NCBI GenBank assembly: GCA_025146925.1 | Contig: CP102260.1 | Coordinates: 3,014,489-3,078,488, forward strand | Direction of reading: 5' to 3' | DNA from: [Bacteroides] pectinophilus | GTDB taxonomy: Bacteria > Bacillota > Clostridia > Lachnospirales > Lachnospiraceae | DNA length: 64,000 bases | In this document: in pieces, positions 35,966-43,591 of the stretch | Numbering within the stretch: position 1 is the stretch's first letter | Layout of the letters: the number at the start of each line of letters is the position of its first letter | Position numbers and translations under genes: made by a program | Notes under the pieces: model-generated | What the model was told of the DNA's origin: nothing | The model's database searches: none | Seen by the model: the letters and a program-made list of their open reading frames with translations, nothing else

Positions 35966-37019
35966 GTACGGTCACATCACTTTCCTTTTTTTTAGACATA
36001 AACCAATAAAATATAACACAAAATGCTAAAGCAAACACAACACCAAAAACATTTTGAATCACTCTAAGACTAACCGCTCCTTGTAGTCCATAAGTCTCTG
36101 CAGCAATGGCTAAAGCACCAAATGTGTTAAATACTGCCTGCCAGCCATATTGTGCTGAAAATCCTACACCGATTCCACCAAGGATTCCTATATATGCATA
36201 GATTGACGAAGGAAGCAGAAAATATAATACTGTAAAACATATAACACCTGCAATATTTCCGACAATCCTTTTACGGACTCTGTAGTGCATATCTTCCATA
36301 AACGGCAAAATCGTGGACATGGCCGCAATACCAGCCCACATTGCACGTGGCATATTACAAAGTTCTGCAATGCAAAGGACAATCGGTACGCATAAAATCT
36401 GACATATCTGCCATTTTGTTCTGGAAGAAGTGATATCAAATTCTTGTATCAGATCTTTCAGATTTCTTTTATAAGTTCTGTTTTTATGATTTCGATAAAA
36501 TACGAAGCAGGTAAGTGCTGCACCGAAAGCCATTCCGACTAATCGCATCTGATAGCTTTTTCCCGTAACATCATAACCATATAGCAGCAGATACCCAAGA
36601 ACCAATGTAGATTGATTAAACATGAATGGATTATGGCATCCGAACAGAATCAACACAGCCAGTGCCGCAATATTTAACAGCATTCCCAATACCGGTGAAA
36701 ACTGATTTGCTAAATGCGGACATACAGTCATAATTACAAAGAACAAAGCCAAAAGCATCGTAGATTGTCCGGTGTGGATCCCCAGATCCGCATTTCTAAA
36801 CACCATAAGGCATAATAAGACTACTACACCTACAATGCTGTTCTCATTTCCAAATAGGATGCTGAAAATACTAACAAAGAAAAAACAAAATGCCATTGTA
36901 ACAGCTATCTTCACCAGATATACCAGTATATGATATGATTTTTCTTTCACTGTTTCACTCTTTTTCAACAGGTTTTTAGAACCTGCCTGATTTAACTGCA
37001 ACTCCTGATAAAATGTCAT
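35955..37019 (-). CDS. FUSC-family / aromatic acid exporter-like membrane protein
   Basis: 354 residues with two blocks of about five to six membrane spans (about 35-170 and 215-345) separated by a charged cytoplasmic loop (FYRNHKNRTYKRNLKDL), the layout of FUSC/YccS/ArAE-type proteins. Members export aromatic acids or stress compounds; substrate unknown. Located between a two-component system and a lipid synthase gene, which suggests envelope stress. Confidence 0.7.
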   Translation of the reverse strand: MTFYQELQLNQAGSKNLLKKSETVKEKSYHILVYLVKIAVTMAFCFFFVSIFSILFGNENSIVGVVVLLCLMVFRNADLGIHTGQSTMLLALFFVIMTVCPHLANQFSPVLGMLLNIAALAVLILFGCHNPFMFNQSTLVLGYLLLYGYDVTGKSYQMRLVGMAFGAALTCFVFYRNHKNRTYKRNLKDLIQEFDITSSRTKWQICQILCVPIVLCIAELCNMPRAMWAGIAAMSTILPFMEDMHYRVRKRIVGNIAGVICFTVLYFLLPSSIYAYIGILGGIGVGFSAQYGWQAVFNTFGALAIAAETYGLQGAVSLRVIQNVFGVVFALAFCVIFYWFMSKKKESDVTVHAE

Positions 37020-37052
37020 ATAAATTCTCCCATCTTCTAATTTATCTTAAAA

Positions 37053-38096
37053 CTATATAATCTCATCTTTCTGTATTGGAAGCTCTACAACAAATCTGCA
37101 TCCACCATATTCCCGGTTTTCTGCCTTGATTGTCCCGCCAGCACTATCTACGATCCGTTTCACAAGTGCAAGGCCGAGACCATTTCCTTCTGCTTTGTGA
37201 GAACCGTCTGCCTGATAAAATTTATCAAATATTCTGGTTTTCACATCATCCTCTATTCCCGGTCCTTCATCTTCCAGAATAAACATTACAGAATCCTTTT
37301 CCTGCTTCAGAAACATCATAATTGTCCCCTTTGCAGGACTGAACTTAATCGCATTATCTAAAAGATTCATCCATATATGCATAAAAAGTCCTTCATTCCC
37401 AGTATATTTAACTTCCTCCAGCTCTACCTGGAAACCAATTTCTTTTTCTGTCCATTTTGTCTCCAGGGAAAGAAATGCCTGACGGATCTGTTCATCCAAA
37501 CGATATTCTGTTTTTTTCATTGGTATGTTCTGATTCTCTAACTTGGATAACAGCAAAATATTTCCAACCAATCCGGAAAGCCTTTGGGTATTAAACAGGA
37601 TTTTTTCTACATATTCCTCTTGCTCCTGAGACAGTTCTTCTCCCTGAAGAAGCATTGTATACCCTTCAATGGCATTAATCGGGGTCTTAAACTCATGAGA
37701 AACATTAGATACAAAATCCATCTGCAGCACCTCTGTTGCACGAAGTTCTTTTGTCATAACGTTAAAACTCTGATAAGATTCTCCAACTTCTGCTATACGG
37801 CTGTTCGTTTCCAAATGCTGTTCAAAATCTCCCCGAGAAACTTCCTTCATTGCTTTACTAAGCCTGGTAATTGGTTCCAGTAACTTTGCATTAATAAAGG
37901 AAGTGATCAGCCCTGCAATCAATGTATTGAAAATCAAAAGCCAGCCAAGCACAGGTATGCTGCCCGGCAGATGAAAAAAATGATTCAAAAAAGCAAATAA
38001 TAAAGCAGATATGACTGTTGAAAATACAAGTGCCAGCCAGATTGCACCAGTCAGACAGGATCGGATCCGCAATCCTTTTTCTTTCTTTTGTTCCAT
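37053..38096 (-). CDS. Sensor histidine kinase
   Basis: 347 residues: TM1 about 13-35, TM2 about 43-66, HAMP about 65-118, HisKA with SHEFKTPINAIEGYTMLL (phospho-His), and HATPase with NLLDNAIKFS, EDEGPGIE and GNGLGLALV. The extracellular loop is only a few residues, so it probably senses within the membrane (intramembrane-sensing type). TAATG overlap with the response regulator. Confidence 0.92.
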   Translation of the reverse strand: MEQKKEKGLRIRSCLTGAIWLALVFSTVISALLFAFLNHFFHLPGSIPVLGWLLIFNTLIAGLITSFINAKLLEPITRLSKAMKEVSRGDFEQHLETNSRIAEVGESYQSFNVMTKELRATEVLQMDFVSNVSHEFKTPINAIEGYTMLLQGEELSQEQEEYVEKILFNTQRLSGLVGNILLLSKLENQNIPMKKTEYRLDEQIRQAFLSLETKWTEKEIGFQVELEEVKYTGNEGLFMHIWMNLLDNAIKFSPAKGTIMMFLKQEKDSVMFILEDEGPGIEDDVKTRIFDKFYQADGSHKAEGNGLGLALVKRIVDSAGGTIKAENREYGGCRFVVELPIQKDEII

Positions 38097-38767
38097 TATT
38101 TTTTCACCACCTTGTATCCAATTCCACGCATTGTTACGATTTCAAAATCAGGGTTATCTTTAAAACGCTCCCTGATTCTTCCTATATGTACCTCTATCGT
38201 ATGTGGGTCTGCCTCCGTCTCGTATCCCCATACTTCATCCATCAACTGTTGTTTTGTAAATGTTCTGCCTGGCGAAGCTGCAAGCTTATATAAAAGCAGG
38301 AATTCTTTTTTAGGCAAAACAAGACTTTCCTTATCAGTTATAACCGTCATTGCATCATAATCAAACTCTGTTGAACCGATCACAATTTTGTGTTCATTCA
38401 GTATCTGTGCACGGCGAAGCAGTGCTCCGACTCTTAAAACCATTTCATTCACATTTACCGGTTTTACCATATAATCGTCACTTCCCGAAAGAAATCCCTG
38501 GCGCATATCATCAAAGGAACCTTTCGCAGTGATCATAAGTACCGGTATCTGATATCCTGCTGAACGGAGTTCCGACACCAGTTCATAACCATCCATAACC
38601 GGCATCATAATATCGGAAATGATCAGATCAATATACTCTTTATCCAATATTTCTAATGCCAGTGCTCCATCCGATGCACTTTTGACCTGATATCCATTCT
38701 TCTCAAGCACTTTTTGGAATAGCTGGCTTAATTCTTTATCATCTTCTACAATTAATATTTGAAACAC
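38096..38767 (-). CDS. OmpR-family response regulator
   Basis: 223 residues: receiver domain with IVEDDKELS acidic pair, phospho-acceptor Asp in LIISDIMMPVMDGYE and Lys in LMITAKG; C-terminal winged-helix DNA-binding domain (LLYKLAASPGRTFTKQQLMD, HIGRIRERFK). Partner of the kinase; probably controls the downstream FUSC and lipid genes and perhaps the upstream phospholipase D-like gene. Confidence 0.93.
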   Translation of the reverse strand: MFQILIVEDDKELSQLFQKVLEKNGYQVKSASDGALALEILDKEYIDLIISDIMMPVMDGYELVSELRSAGYQIPVLMITAKGSFDDMRQGFLSGSDDYMVKPVNVNEMVLRVGALLRRAQILNEHKIVIGSTEFDYDAMTVITDKESLVLPKKEFLLLYKLAASPGRTFTKQQLMDEVWGYETEADPHTIEVHIGRIRERFKDNPDFEIVTMRGIGYKVVKK

Positions 38768-38785
38768 GATCTTCTTCCTCCTTTA

Positions 38786-40219
38786 TCAGAACAGATATCT
38801 TGCCCATCCAAGCAGATGCTGTACCAAAAGTACGTTTCTCTGACGCTTCTTTGTCAATTCAATTGGCTCTACATGATACGGATCACGATAGGTTCCATCT
38901 TCCAATACCTGTCGGGACACTCTTTCATATTCCATCATGCCTTCTTCCAACTGCTTATTAATCTCTTTGCTACGTATTACAAGCATCAGTTCCGTATCCA
39001 GATACGTGCTTCTCATATCCATGTTAAAGGAACCTATTACGGATAGATCATCATCAATCAGGATGCTTTTTCCGTGGTAAGAATAGCCGCCTTCATACTC
39101 CCAGATATCAATTCCTGTATTTAAAATTCTGTTTCTGTTTCTCGCATAATCAGCAGAACCAAACGGATTTCCATTGTTGGCAACCGAATTGGTCATGATA
39201 GAAAAATCCGGAACTCTCTCCGCAATCTCTTTCCATGTATTATACATCATATCATTGCAGATAATATATGGTGTATGAATTTTCACGCGCTCTTTTGCAT
39301 TTTTCATTAGTTCTCCCAGTTGATACCAGACTACTGGTTCCTTGGGACCTGTGTGGATAGGATTTGACACTAATGCAATCTTTTCTGTCTCAAAAGTTTC
39401 GTCCGTGTAATCGGTATCGCAGATTCTTTCCTTATTCTCTTCAAAATATTTCTGATAGCCGTTCTGCAGCTCTAAAACTGCGTTCTTTACAGATTTTCTA
39501 TTTGCCAGTTTTTTATTGTCATGAAAATAACCACTGTCTTCTTGTTCCCATATCGTTTCAAAATACTCTAACAACTGGTTAACTGAATTTTCTTTCTCAG
39601 GTTCATCGCAAACCACTAACACGTCTCTGTCATAGTTCTTATGTCCCGGAAAATCACCCAGGAAATAATTGTATGTATTTCTTCCCCCAAGAATATATCT
39701 CTTTCCATCTGCAATCAAATATTTATCATGCATTCTACCCATCATTTTCCACGGTTTCAACGGATTGGCCTTATTATACAGTTTAATTTCAACATTCTCA
39801 TGGGAAGATAATCCATAGAAATACGGATTGCCTTCCATATCAACCCAGCTCTCCATTCCATCTACTAACAGACGAACATGCACACCTCTGTCTGCCGCAT
39901 CATGCAGTGCTCCTAAAATCAATTTTCCACTTTCATCGGATTGAAATGCAAAAGTAGAAAGAATAATTTCCTTTTTTGCATTCTTGATCAAACGCACTCT
40001 TTGTAAAAGCGCTTCTGGATTCTTTTCTATGATTACTGCCCGTTCTGTATTTTCACTGCATTCGTTCCATGACCCATTTTTTGTTTCTTTTTTGGTTGTA
40101 TTGGACACTTCCGGCTGCTTTTTATATGCAACGCAGATTCCGAGCAATTCATAAAAAGCCATACATAAAAAAATTGCCAGTATAACAAGAAGGATTTTAC
40201 ATATTTTATACTTTTTCAT
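38786..40219 (-). CDS. Phospholipase D / cardiolipin synthase-like protein
   Basis: 477 residues with an N-terminal membrane anchor (CKILLVILAIFLCMAFYELL) and two HxK-x4-D motifs: MHDKYLIADGKRYILGGRN and YHGKSILIDDDLSVIGSFNM, each followed by the GG/GS-x-N signature. Such proteins ligate or cleave phosphatidyl groups; the second half resembles Cls-type enzymes less closely than the neighbour at 40417. Possibly a bis-phosphatidyl transferase or phospholipase with a different substrate. Confidence 0.85.
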   Translation of the reverse strand: MKKYKICKILLVILAIFLCMAFYELLGICVAYKKQPEVSNTTKKETKNGSWNECSENTERAVIIEKNPEALLQRVRLIKNAKKEIILSTFAFQSDESGKLILGALHDAADRGVHVRLLVDGMESWVDMEGNPYFYGLSSHENVEIKLYNKANPLKPWKMMGRMHDKYLIADGKRYILGGRNTYNYFLGDFPGHKNYDRDVLVVCDEPEKENSVNQLLEYFETIWEQEDSGYFHDNKKLANRKSVKNAVLELQNGYQKYFEENKERICDTDYTDETFETEKIALVSNPIHTGPKEPVVWYQLGELMKNAKERVKIHTPYIICNDMMYNTWKEIAERVPDFSIMTNSVANNGNPFGSADYARNRNRILNTGIDIWEYEGGYSYHGKSILIDDDLSVIGSFNMDMRSTYLDTELMLVIRSKEINKQLEEGMMEYERVSRQVLEDGTYRDPYHVEPIELTKKRQRNVLLVQHLLGWARYLF

Positions 40220-40352
40220 TGTACATCACCTGATTCCTTTTTATTTCATACTTATACAATACAAAGTCAATCTCAATTTAACCTCAACAAGGTTTGTTTT
40301 TTCATCCATGCAAAATCTTCTTTGTACAACAGACTGTTAGATATAGCAAAAA

Positions 40353-40403
40353 CGGCCTTTCAAAAACAGTTAACTTCTAAATCAACTGTTTTTTGAAAGG
40401 TCG
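40353..40403 (-). terminator. Terminator after cls
   Basis: Long near-perfect hairpin (CGGCCTTTCAAAAACAGTT, 40353-40371, pairing with 40384-40403), followed by T5 on the minus strand, 14 bp after the cls stop. Confidence 0.85.
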
Positions 40404-40416
40404 TTTCATCAGATTC

Positions 40417-41976
40417 TTATAGCAATCCAGCAAATAATCTCATAAATAATTGTCCTAGTCGCAAATATGCACTTCGTCCGGTTTGATATTGGTCTGTCAC
40501 ATCACGACATTCTCCCATCGTTCTTATCAGATCATTTTTTATTTCCACAACTGCCTGACAATCTGCCATAAAACAGCCGTTTTCAAAATGGTGATATAAA
40601 CTTCGATAATCCAAATTAATTGTTCCACAAGTTGCCATACAGTCATCTGCCACACTCATTTTTGCATGACAGAAACCAGGAGTCCACTCATAAACACGAA
40701 CACCATGTTTAACTAATCCATGATAAAAAGAACGCGTTATATTATAAATGAATTTTTTATCAGGGATACCAGGTGTGATAATTCTTACGTCTACCCCTCG
40801 CTTAGCAGCCAGACATAACGCATGCGTCATTTCATCTGTTATGATTAGATATGGAGTCATAAACCAACAATATTTTTCAGCTTTATTTATCATACTGATA
40901 TAAACTTCTTCTCCTACCTGCTCATTATCCATAGGGCTGTCTGCATAAGGTTGAACAAACCCAGTTTGCTGTGCCGCATAATCATAGTGGAAAAGGTATT
41001 TACTAAAATCAGGATCATTAGCATCCTTAGCACTTACTGCATTCCACATTTCCAAAAATGTCACCGTAAGCGACTGAACAGCATCTCCTTCTAAACGAAT
41101 ACCTGTATCTTTCCACTGTCCATACGGGTGTGTGTAATTAAAATATTCGTTTGCTAGATTATATCCACCTGTAAATCCGACTTTTCCATCAATAACTGTT
41201 ATTTTTCTATGATCACGATTGTTCAAAAACAGATTTAAACCTGGCATAAACGGATTGAATACACGGCAATGAATTCCTATTGCCTCCATCTTTTTCACAA
41301 AATCTGTGTTAATAAAGCCTATAGAACCCATATCATCGTAGAATACTCTAACTTCCACACCTGCTTTTACTCGCTCTTCCAGAACATCTTGAATCTTATG
41401 CCATGCTTCAGCGTCTTCTATCGCATGATATTCCATAAAGATAAACTTCTGTGCTTTCTCCAAATCCTTAAGCTGTGCCTCTAATCCTTTCACTGCTTCA
41501 TCAAAATACACAATATCCGTATTCTGATAGATTGGATACTGCGAATTTCTTTGTATGTAACTTGCTATATTTCCTGCTTTCGGAATTGTTTCTTTTATTC
41601 TGCTCAAACACTCCTGACTGTCCGGAAGCATTGGTAACAATTTGCTATCAATTTCTGCATATCGCTCACGCATTTTATGTGTGCCACCATTCAAACCAAT
41701 CAACAAATACAGGCCTACACCCATAATTGGGAAAATTAGAATTAAGATGACCCAAGGCATTTTCATAGAGGATGTCTTATTTGATGCGTACAATCCCAAA
41801 ACCAAGATCCCACTCAAAATCCTTGTAAATAAATTTATGATTTCTGCATATTCATTCAAGCGTGTTACGATAGTAATAATAAAAATCACTTCCAGAAGAA
41901 TGCAGATTATGGAAAAACACAGCCGTTTTACCCCATTTTTTGTTTTTGCTTTGCCCTCTAAAGTATCTTGTTTCAT
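40417..41976 (-). CDS. cls: Cardiolipin synthase
   Basis: 519 residues with two N-terminal membrane spans (about 18-45 and 50-70 plus a third near 75-95) and two HKD motifs: DHRKITVIDGKVGFTGGYN and CHAKMSVADDCMATCGTINL, then DYRSLYHHFENG. It condenses two phosphatidylglycerols to cardiolipin at the membrane. Single gene with its own terminator. A degraded second copy lies at 34504-34695. Confidence 0.92.
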   Translation of the reverse strand: MKQDTLEGKAKTKNGVKRLCFSIICILLEVIFIITIVTRLNEYAEIINLFTRILSGILVLGLYASNKTSSMKMPWVILILIFPIMGVGLYLLIGLNGGTHKMRERYAEIDSKLLPMLPDSQECLSRIKETIPKAGNIASYIQRNSQYPIYQNTDIVYFDEAVKGLEAQLKDLEKAQKFIFMEYHAIEDAEAWHKIQDVLEERVKAGVEVRVFYDDMGSIGFINTDFVKKMEAIGIHCRVFNPFMPGLNLFLNNRDHRKITVIDGKVGFTGGYNLANEYFNYTHPYGQWKDTGIRLEGDAVQSLTVTFLEMWNAVSAKDANDPDFSKYLFHYDYAAQQTGFVQPYADSPMDNEQVGEEVYISMINKAEKYCWFMTPYLIITDEMTHALCLAAKRGVDVRIITPGIPDKKFIYNITRSFYHGLVKHGVRVYEWTPGFCHAKMSVADDCMATCGTINLDYRSLYHHFENGCFMADCQAVVEIKNDLIRTMGECRDVTDQYQTGRSAYLRLGQLFMRLFAGLL

Positions 41977-42011
41977 ATATCTTCCACCTTCCTACTTGCT
42001 CAGTTTTCTCC

Positions 42012-42605
42012 CTAAATTTCGTGAAACATACCAATTTTGTCTTTTATTCTCTGCATTTCATTATCTGCTTCAATGATAGCTCTTGCAGAATGAAGTAATT
42101 CTTCACTTATCTCATCATAGCCAGGCATTTCTTCAATTCCTTTTTTATAGCGAAGTTGATGTTCCAATGTTGCCCAGAAATCCATACCATTGGTTCGAAT
42201 CTGTAATTCTACACGCATAGGTGTTTTACCCTTAGCAAAAAATACTGGTATTTCAACAATCATATGATAGCTTCGATAACCATTCGATTTTGGATTTTTT
42301 ATATAATCTTTTATTTCAATAACTTTAATATCATCCTGTTGGGTAATCAAATCTGATATCATATAAATATCGTCAATAAACGCACAAACTATTCGAACGC
42401 CTGCTACATCATTGAGATATGTCTGTATATTTTCTGTTGTAAATTCATATCCCATCTTCTGCAGTTTATCGTAAATACTATTGGGCTTCTTAATTCTTGT
42501 TTTTATAAAAGAAATAGGATTTCGATTGTTCTCAACTGAAAATTCATCATCCAAAACTTCAAGTTTAGTTTGTATCTCCCGAATAGCACAACGATACATC
42601 ATCAT
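42012..42605 (-). CDS. Small alarmone synthetase (RelA/SpoT synthetase domain), N-terminus truncated
   Basis: 197 residues of a RelQ/RelP-like (p)ppGpp synthetase: NPISFIKTRIKKPNSI, LNDVAGVRIVCAF, IKDYIKNPKSNGYRSYHMIV with the G-loop-facing block, and RVELQIRTNGMDFWATLEHQ. In-frame codons upstream of the first Met still encode LNNATKFYNL, which belongs to the family N-terminus, but no start precedes them: they run into the nuclease-like gene at about 42645. The first about 20-40 residues are therefore lost, though the synthetase core is complete and MMMYRC may serve as start. Confidence 0.85.
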   Translation of the reverse strand: MMMYRCAIREIQTKLEVLDDEFSVENNRNPISFIKTRIKKPNSIYDKLQKMGYEFTTENIQTYLNDVAGVRIVCAFIDDIYMISDLITQQDDIKVIEIKDYIKNPKSNGYRSYHMIVEIPVFFAKGKTPMRVELQIRTNGMDFWATLEHQLRYKKGIEEMPGYDEISEELLHSARAIIEADNEMQRIKDKIGMFHEI

Positions 42606-42627
42606 TAAATTATAAAATTTTGTAGCA

Positions 42628-42966
42628 TTATTTAAAAACTGTAATAGATGGTAACGAATTTATTTTTCTCCTAACAGAACCTTTTACTTCTTTTTCATTC
42701 TGCCCCTTTTTACAAAAATCAAAATCACATTCTTCCAATGAGCCATTATAACACTTCTCGAAAAATGAGGCTGCGTCCAGATTTGTATGTAATCCTGTAA
42801 GATGCAGATAATTGTCTTCATGTGCACTTACTATATAATATTCATTTTTTTCAAACGCTTTAGAACATAGCAAATATTCATATTCAACATAATATTTCTT
42901 ATATAAATCTGCACATTGAATAACTGTTTCTTTTACGCGTTGCGAAAAACTCTTTTGTTCCTCCAT
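42628..42966 (-). CDS. PBECR4-like small nuclease/toxin candidate, C-terminus truncated
   Basis: 112 residues: MEEQKSFSQRVKETVIQCAD, then YIVSAHEDNYLHLTGLHTNL, FFEKCYNGSLEECDFDFCKK and VKGSVRRKINSLPSI. The HLTG and KGSVRRKI blocks resemble what I remember of the PBECR4 (phage Barnase-EndoU-ColicinE5/D-RelE-like nuclease) family in Lachnospiraceae, whose members are longer; this identification is tentative. After LPSI the frame runs into the truncated alarmone-synthetase gene. GGAGG lies 4 nt before the ATG. A promoter, tandem pseudoknot RNA and terminator lie directly upstream on the same strand. Confidence 0.55.
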   Translation of the reverse strand: MEEQKSFSQRVKETVIQCADLYKKYYVEYEYLLCSKAFEKNEYYIVSAHEDNYLHLTGLHTNLDAASFFEKCYNGSLEECDFDFCKKGQNEKEVKGSVRRKINSLPSITVFK

Positions 42967-42986
42967 TAAACCTCCATATAGTAAAA

Positions 42987-43016
42987 TAGAAGGATAATCA
43001 CACAGTCATCCTTCTA
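42987..43016 (-). terminator. Terminator between pseudoknot RNA and nuclease-like gene
   Basis: 9-bp arms TAGAAGGAT (42987-42995) and ATCCTTCTA (43008-43016), followed on the minus strand by TTTTAC, 12 bp before the GGAGG of the nuclease-like gene. In type III toxin-antitoxin loci a leaky terminator holds exactly this place. Confidence 0.8.
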
Positions 43017-43125
43017 CTAATTTTTCACAGTTTATTCTGCAATGGGAATGGGTTTTCGGTCTCCATCCCGACCACTGGAACAGGTTTAAGGTCTCTGTTC
43101 CGACCTTATAAGTATCTCTTTTTGT
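43017..43125 (-). ncRNA. Tandem H-type pseudoknot RNA (two 32-nt units), candidate RNA antitoxin
   Basis: On the minus strand, unit 1 (43107-43077) is AAGGUC / GGAACAG / A / GACCUU / AAAC / CUGUUCC: stem 1 pairs AAGGUC with GACCUU and stem 2 pairs GGAACAG with CUGUUCC across it, a pseudoknot. Unit 2 (43073-43044) has GGUC/GACC and GGGAUGG/CCAU(U)CCC in the same order. Three base pairs of stem 2 differ between units and stay paired (A-U/G-C, C-G/U-A, A-U/G-C). The start site is estimated near 43125 from the promoter. On the plus strand the same pairing would leave no loop across stem 1, so the minus strand is favoured. Confidence 0.65.
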
Positions 43126-43131
43126 ACTTTA

Positions 43132-43160
43132 ATTTTACATCCCATCCCTCAAATAGTCAA
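43132..43160 (-). promoter_or_regulatory. Strong promoter of the pseudoknot RNA
   Basis: TTGACT (43160-43155), 17-bp spacer, TAAAAT (43137-43132), pointing at the tandem pseudoknots. Near-consensus sigma-A promoter. Confidence 0.8.
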
Positions 43161-43216
43161 AGAATTTTTCTTCTTTATATAAAGATATTCTATACTTTAT
43201 TATATGCATTGCCATT

Positions 43217-43316
43217 GAAAAAAGAGCCCGACGCATCAAGCTCTTTCTAGGTGTTGTCCGAAGACGTCCACCGCAATTCATAGACATAATATACTATATG
43301 GCCAAAATTTGTGCAA
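43217..43316 (-). ncRNA. Candidate small RNA with two hairpins and its own promoter
   Basis: Promoter TTGCAC (43316-43311), 17-bp spacer, TATATT (43293-43288). The predicted RNA (about 43281-43217) has hairpin GGTG...CACC (43250-43253/43269-43272) with inner GUC-UUCG-GAC, then a terminator stem AAAGAGC/GCTCTTT (43221-43227/43240-43246) ending in T6. A 48-codon frame MNCGGRLRTTPRKSLM overlaps it and could instead be a leader or small protein. Confidence 0.45.
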
Positions 43317-43341
43317 GTTGTATTAACAAATTAACTGCATA

Positions 43342-43366
43342 TTTGTGTCACCAGTGGTGTCACAAA
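43342..43366. promoter_or_regulatory. Palindromic operator-like site
   Basis: TTTGTGTCACC and GGTGTCACAAA, 11-bp arms pairing at 10 of 11 positions around AGT, 26 bp upstream of the -35 box of the candidate small RNA. Regulator unknown. Confidence 0.5.
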
Positions 43367-43412
43367 ATTAACTTATTATACTTTCATCGTCCGTAATGCA
43401 AATTATTCCAAC

Positions 43413-43448
43413 AAAAAAGCGGCAATGATTCCCCGACCATTGCCGCTT
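43413..43448 (-). terminator. tRNA-Arg terminator
   Basis: Perfect 11-bp arms AAGCGGCAATG (43417-43427) and CATTGCCGCTT (43438-43448), followed by T6 on the minus strand, 12 bp beyond the tRNA 3' end. Confidence 0.85.
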
Positions 43449-43458
43449 CTATAAATTA

Positions 43459-43496
43459 ATGTTCCCAGCGGGAATCGAACCCACAACTAGCGCTTA
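43459..43496 (-). repeat. 38-bp att-like direct repeat, right copy (within tRNA-Arg)
   Basis: Identical to 20038-20075 in the same orientation. It spans the tRNA 3' end, T arm, variable loop and 3' half of the anticodon arm; divergence begins inside the anticodon. Confidence 0.85.
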
Positions 43497-43531
43497 GGAG
43501 GCGCTTGTTATATCCGTTTAACTATGAGAAC
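43460..43531 (-). tRNA. tRNA-Arg (anticodon CCT)
   Basis: 72 nt, cloverleaf complete: acceptor GTTCTCA/TGGGAAC, D arm with GTTAAACGGATATAAC, anticodon stem AGCGC/GCGCT around CTCCTAA (anticodon CCT at 43498-43496), T arm GTGGG-TTCGATT-CCCGC, discriminator A. CCA is not encoded. Reads AGG codons. Its 3' half doubles as an integration site. Confidence 0.95.
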
Positions 43532-43591
43532 CTTCCGGCTCAAAAGAGCCTTTATTATTTTATATGTATTTGTCACATTTGTCAAATATAT

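Noticed and set aside
43044..43107. The two 32-nt units as a minimal CRISPR array
   Set aside because: Units differ by compensatory changes and have no identical repeat with unique spacers; pseudoknot pairing explains them better.
43044..43107. Pseudoknot RNA read from the plus strand
   Set aside because: There the pairing would leave no nucleotides to cross the 7-bp stem, and promoter, terminator and downstream gene all lie on the minus strand.
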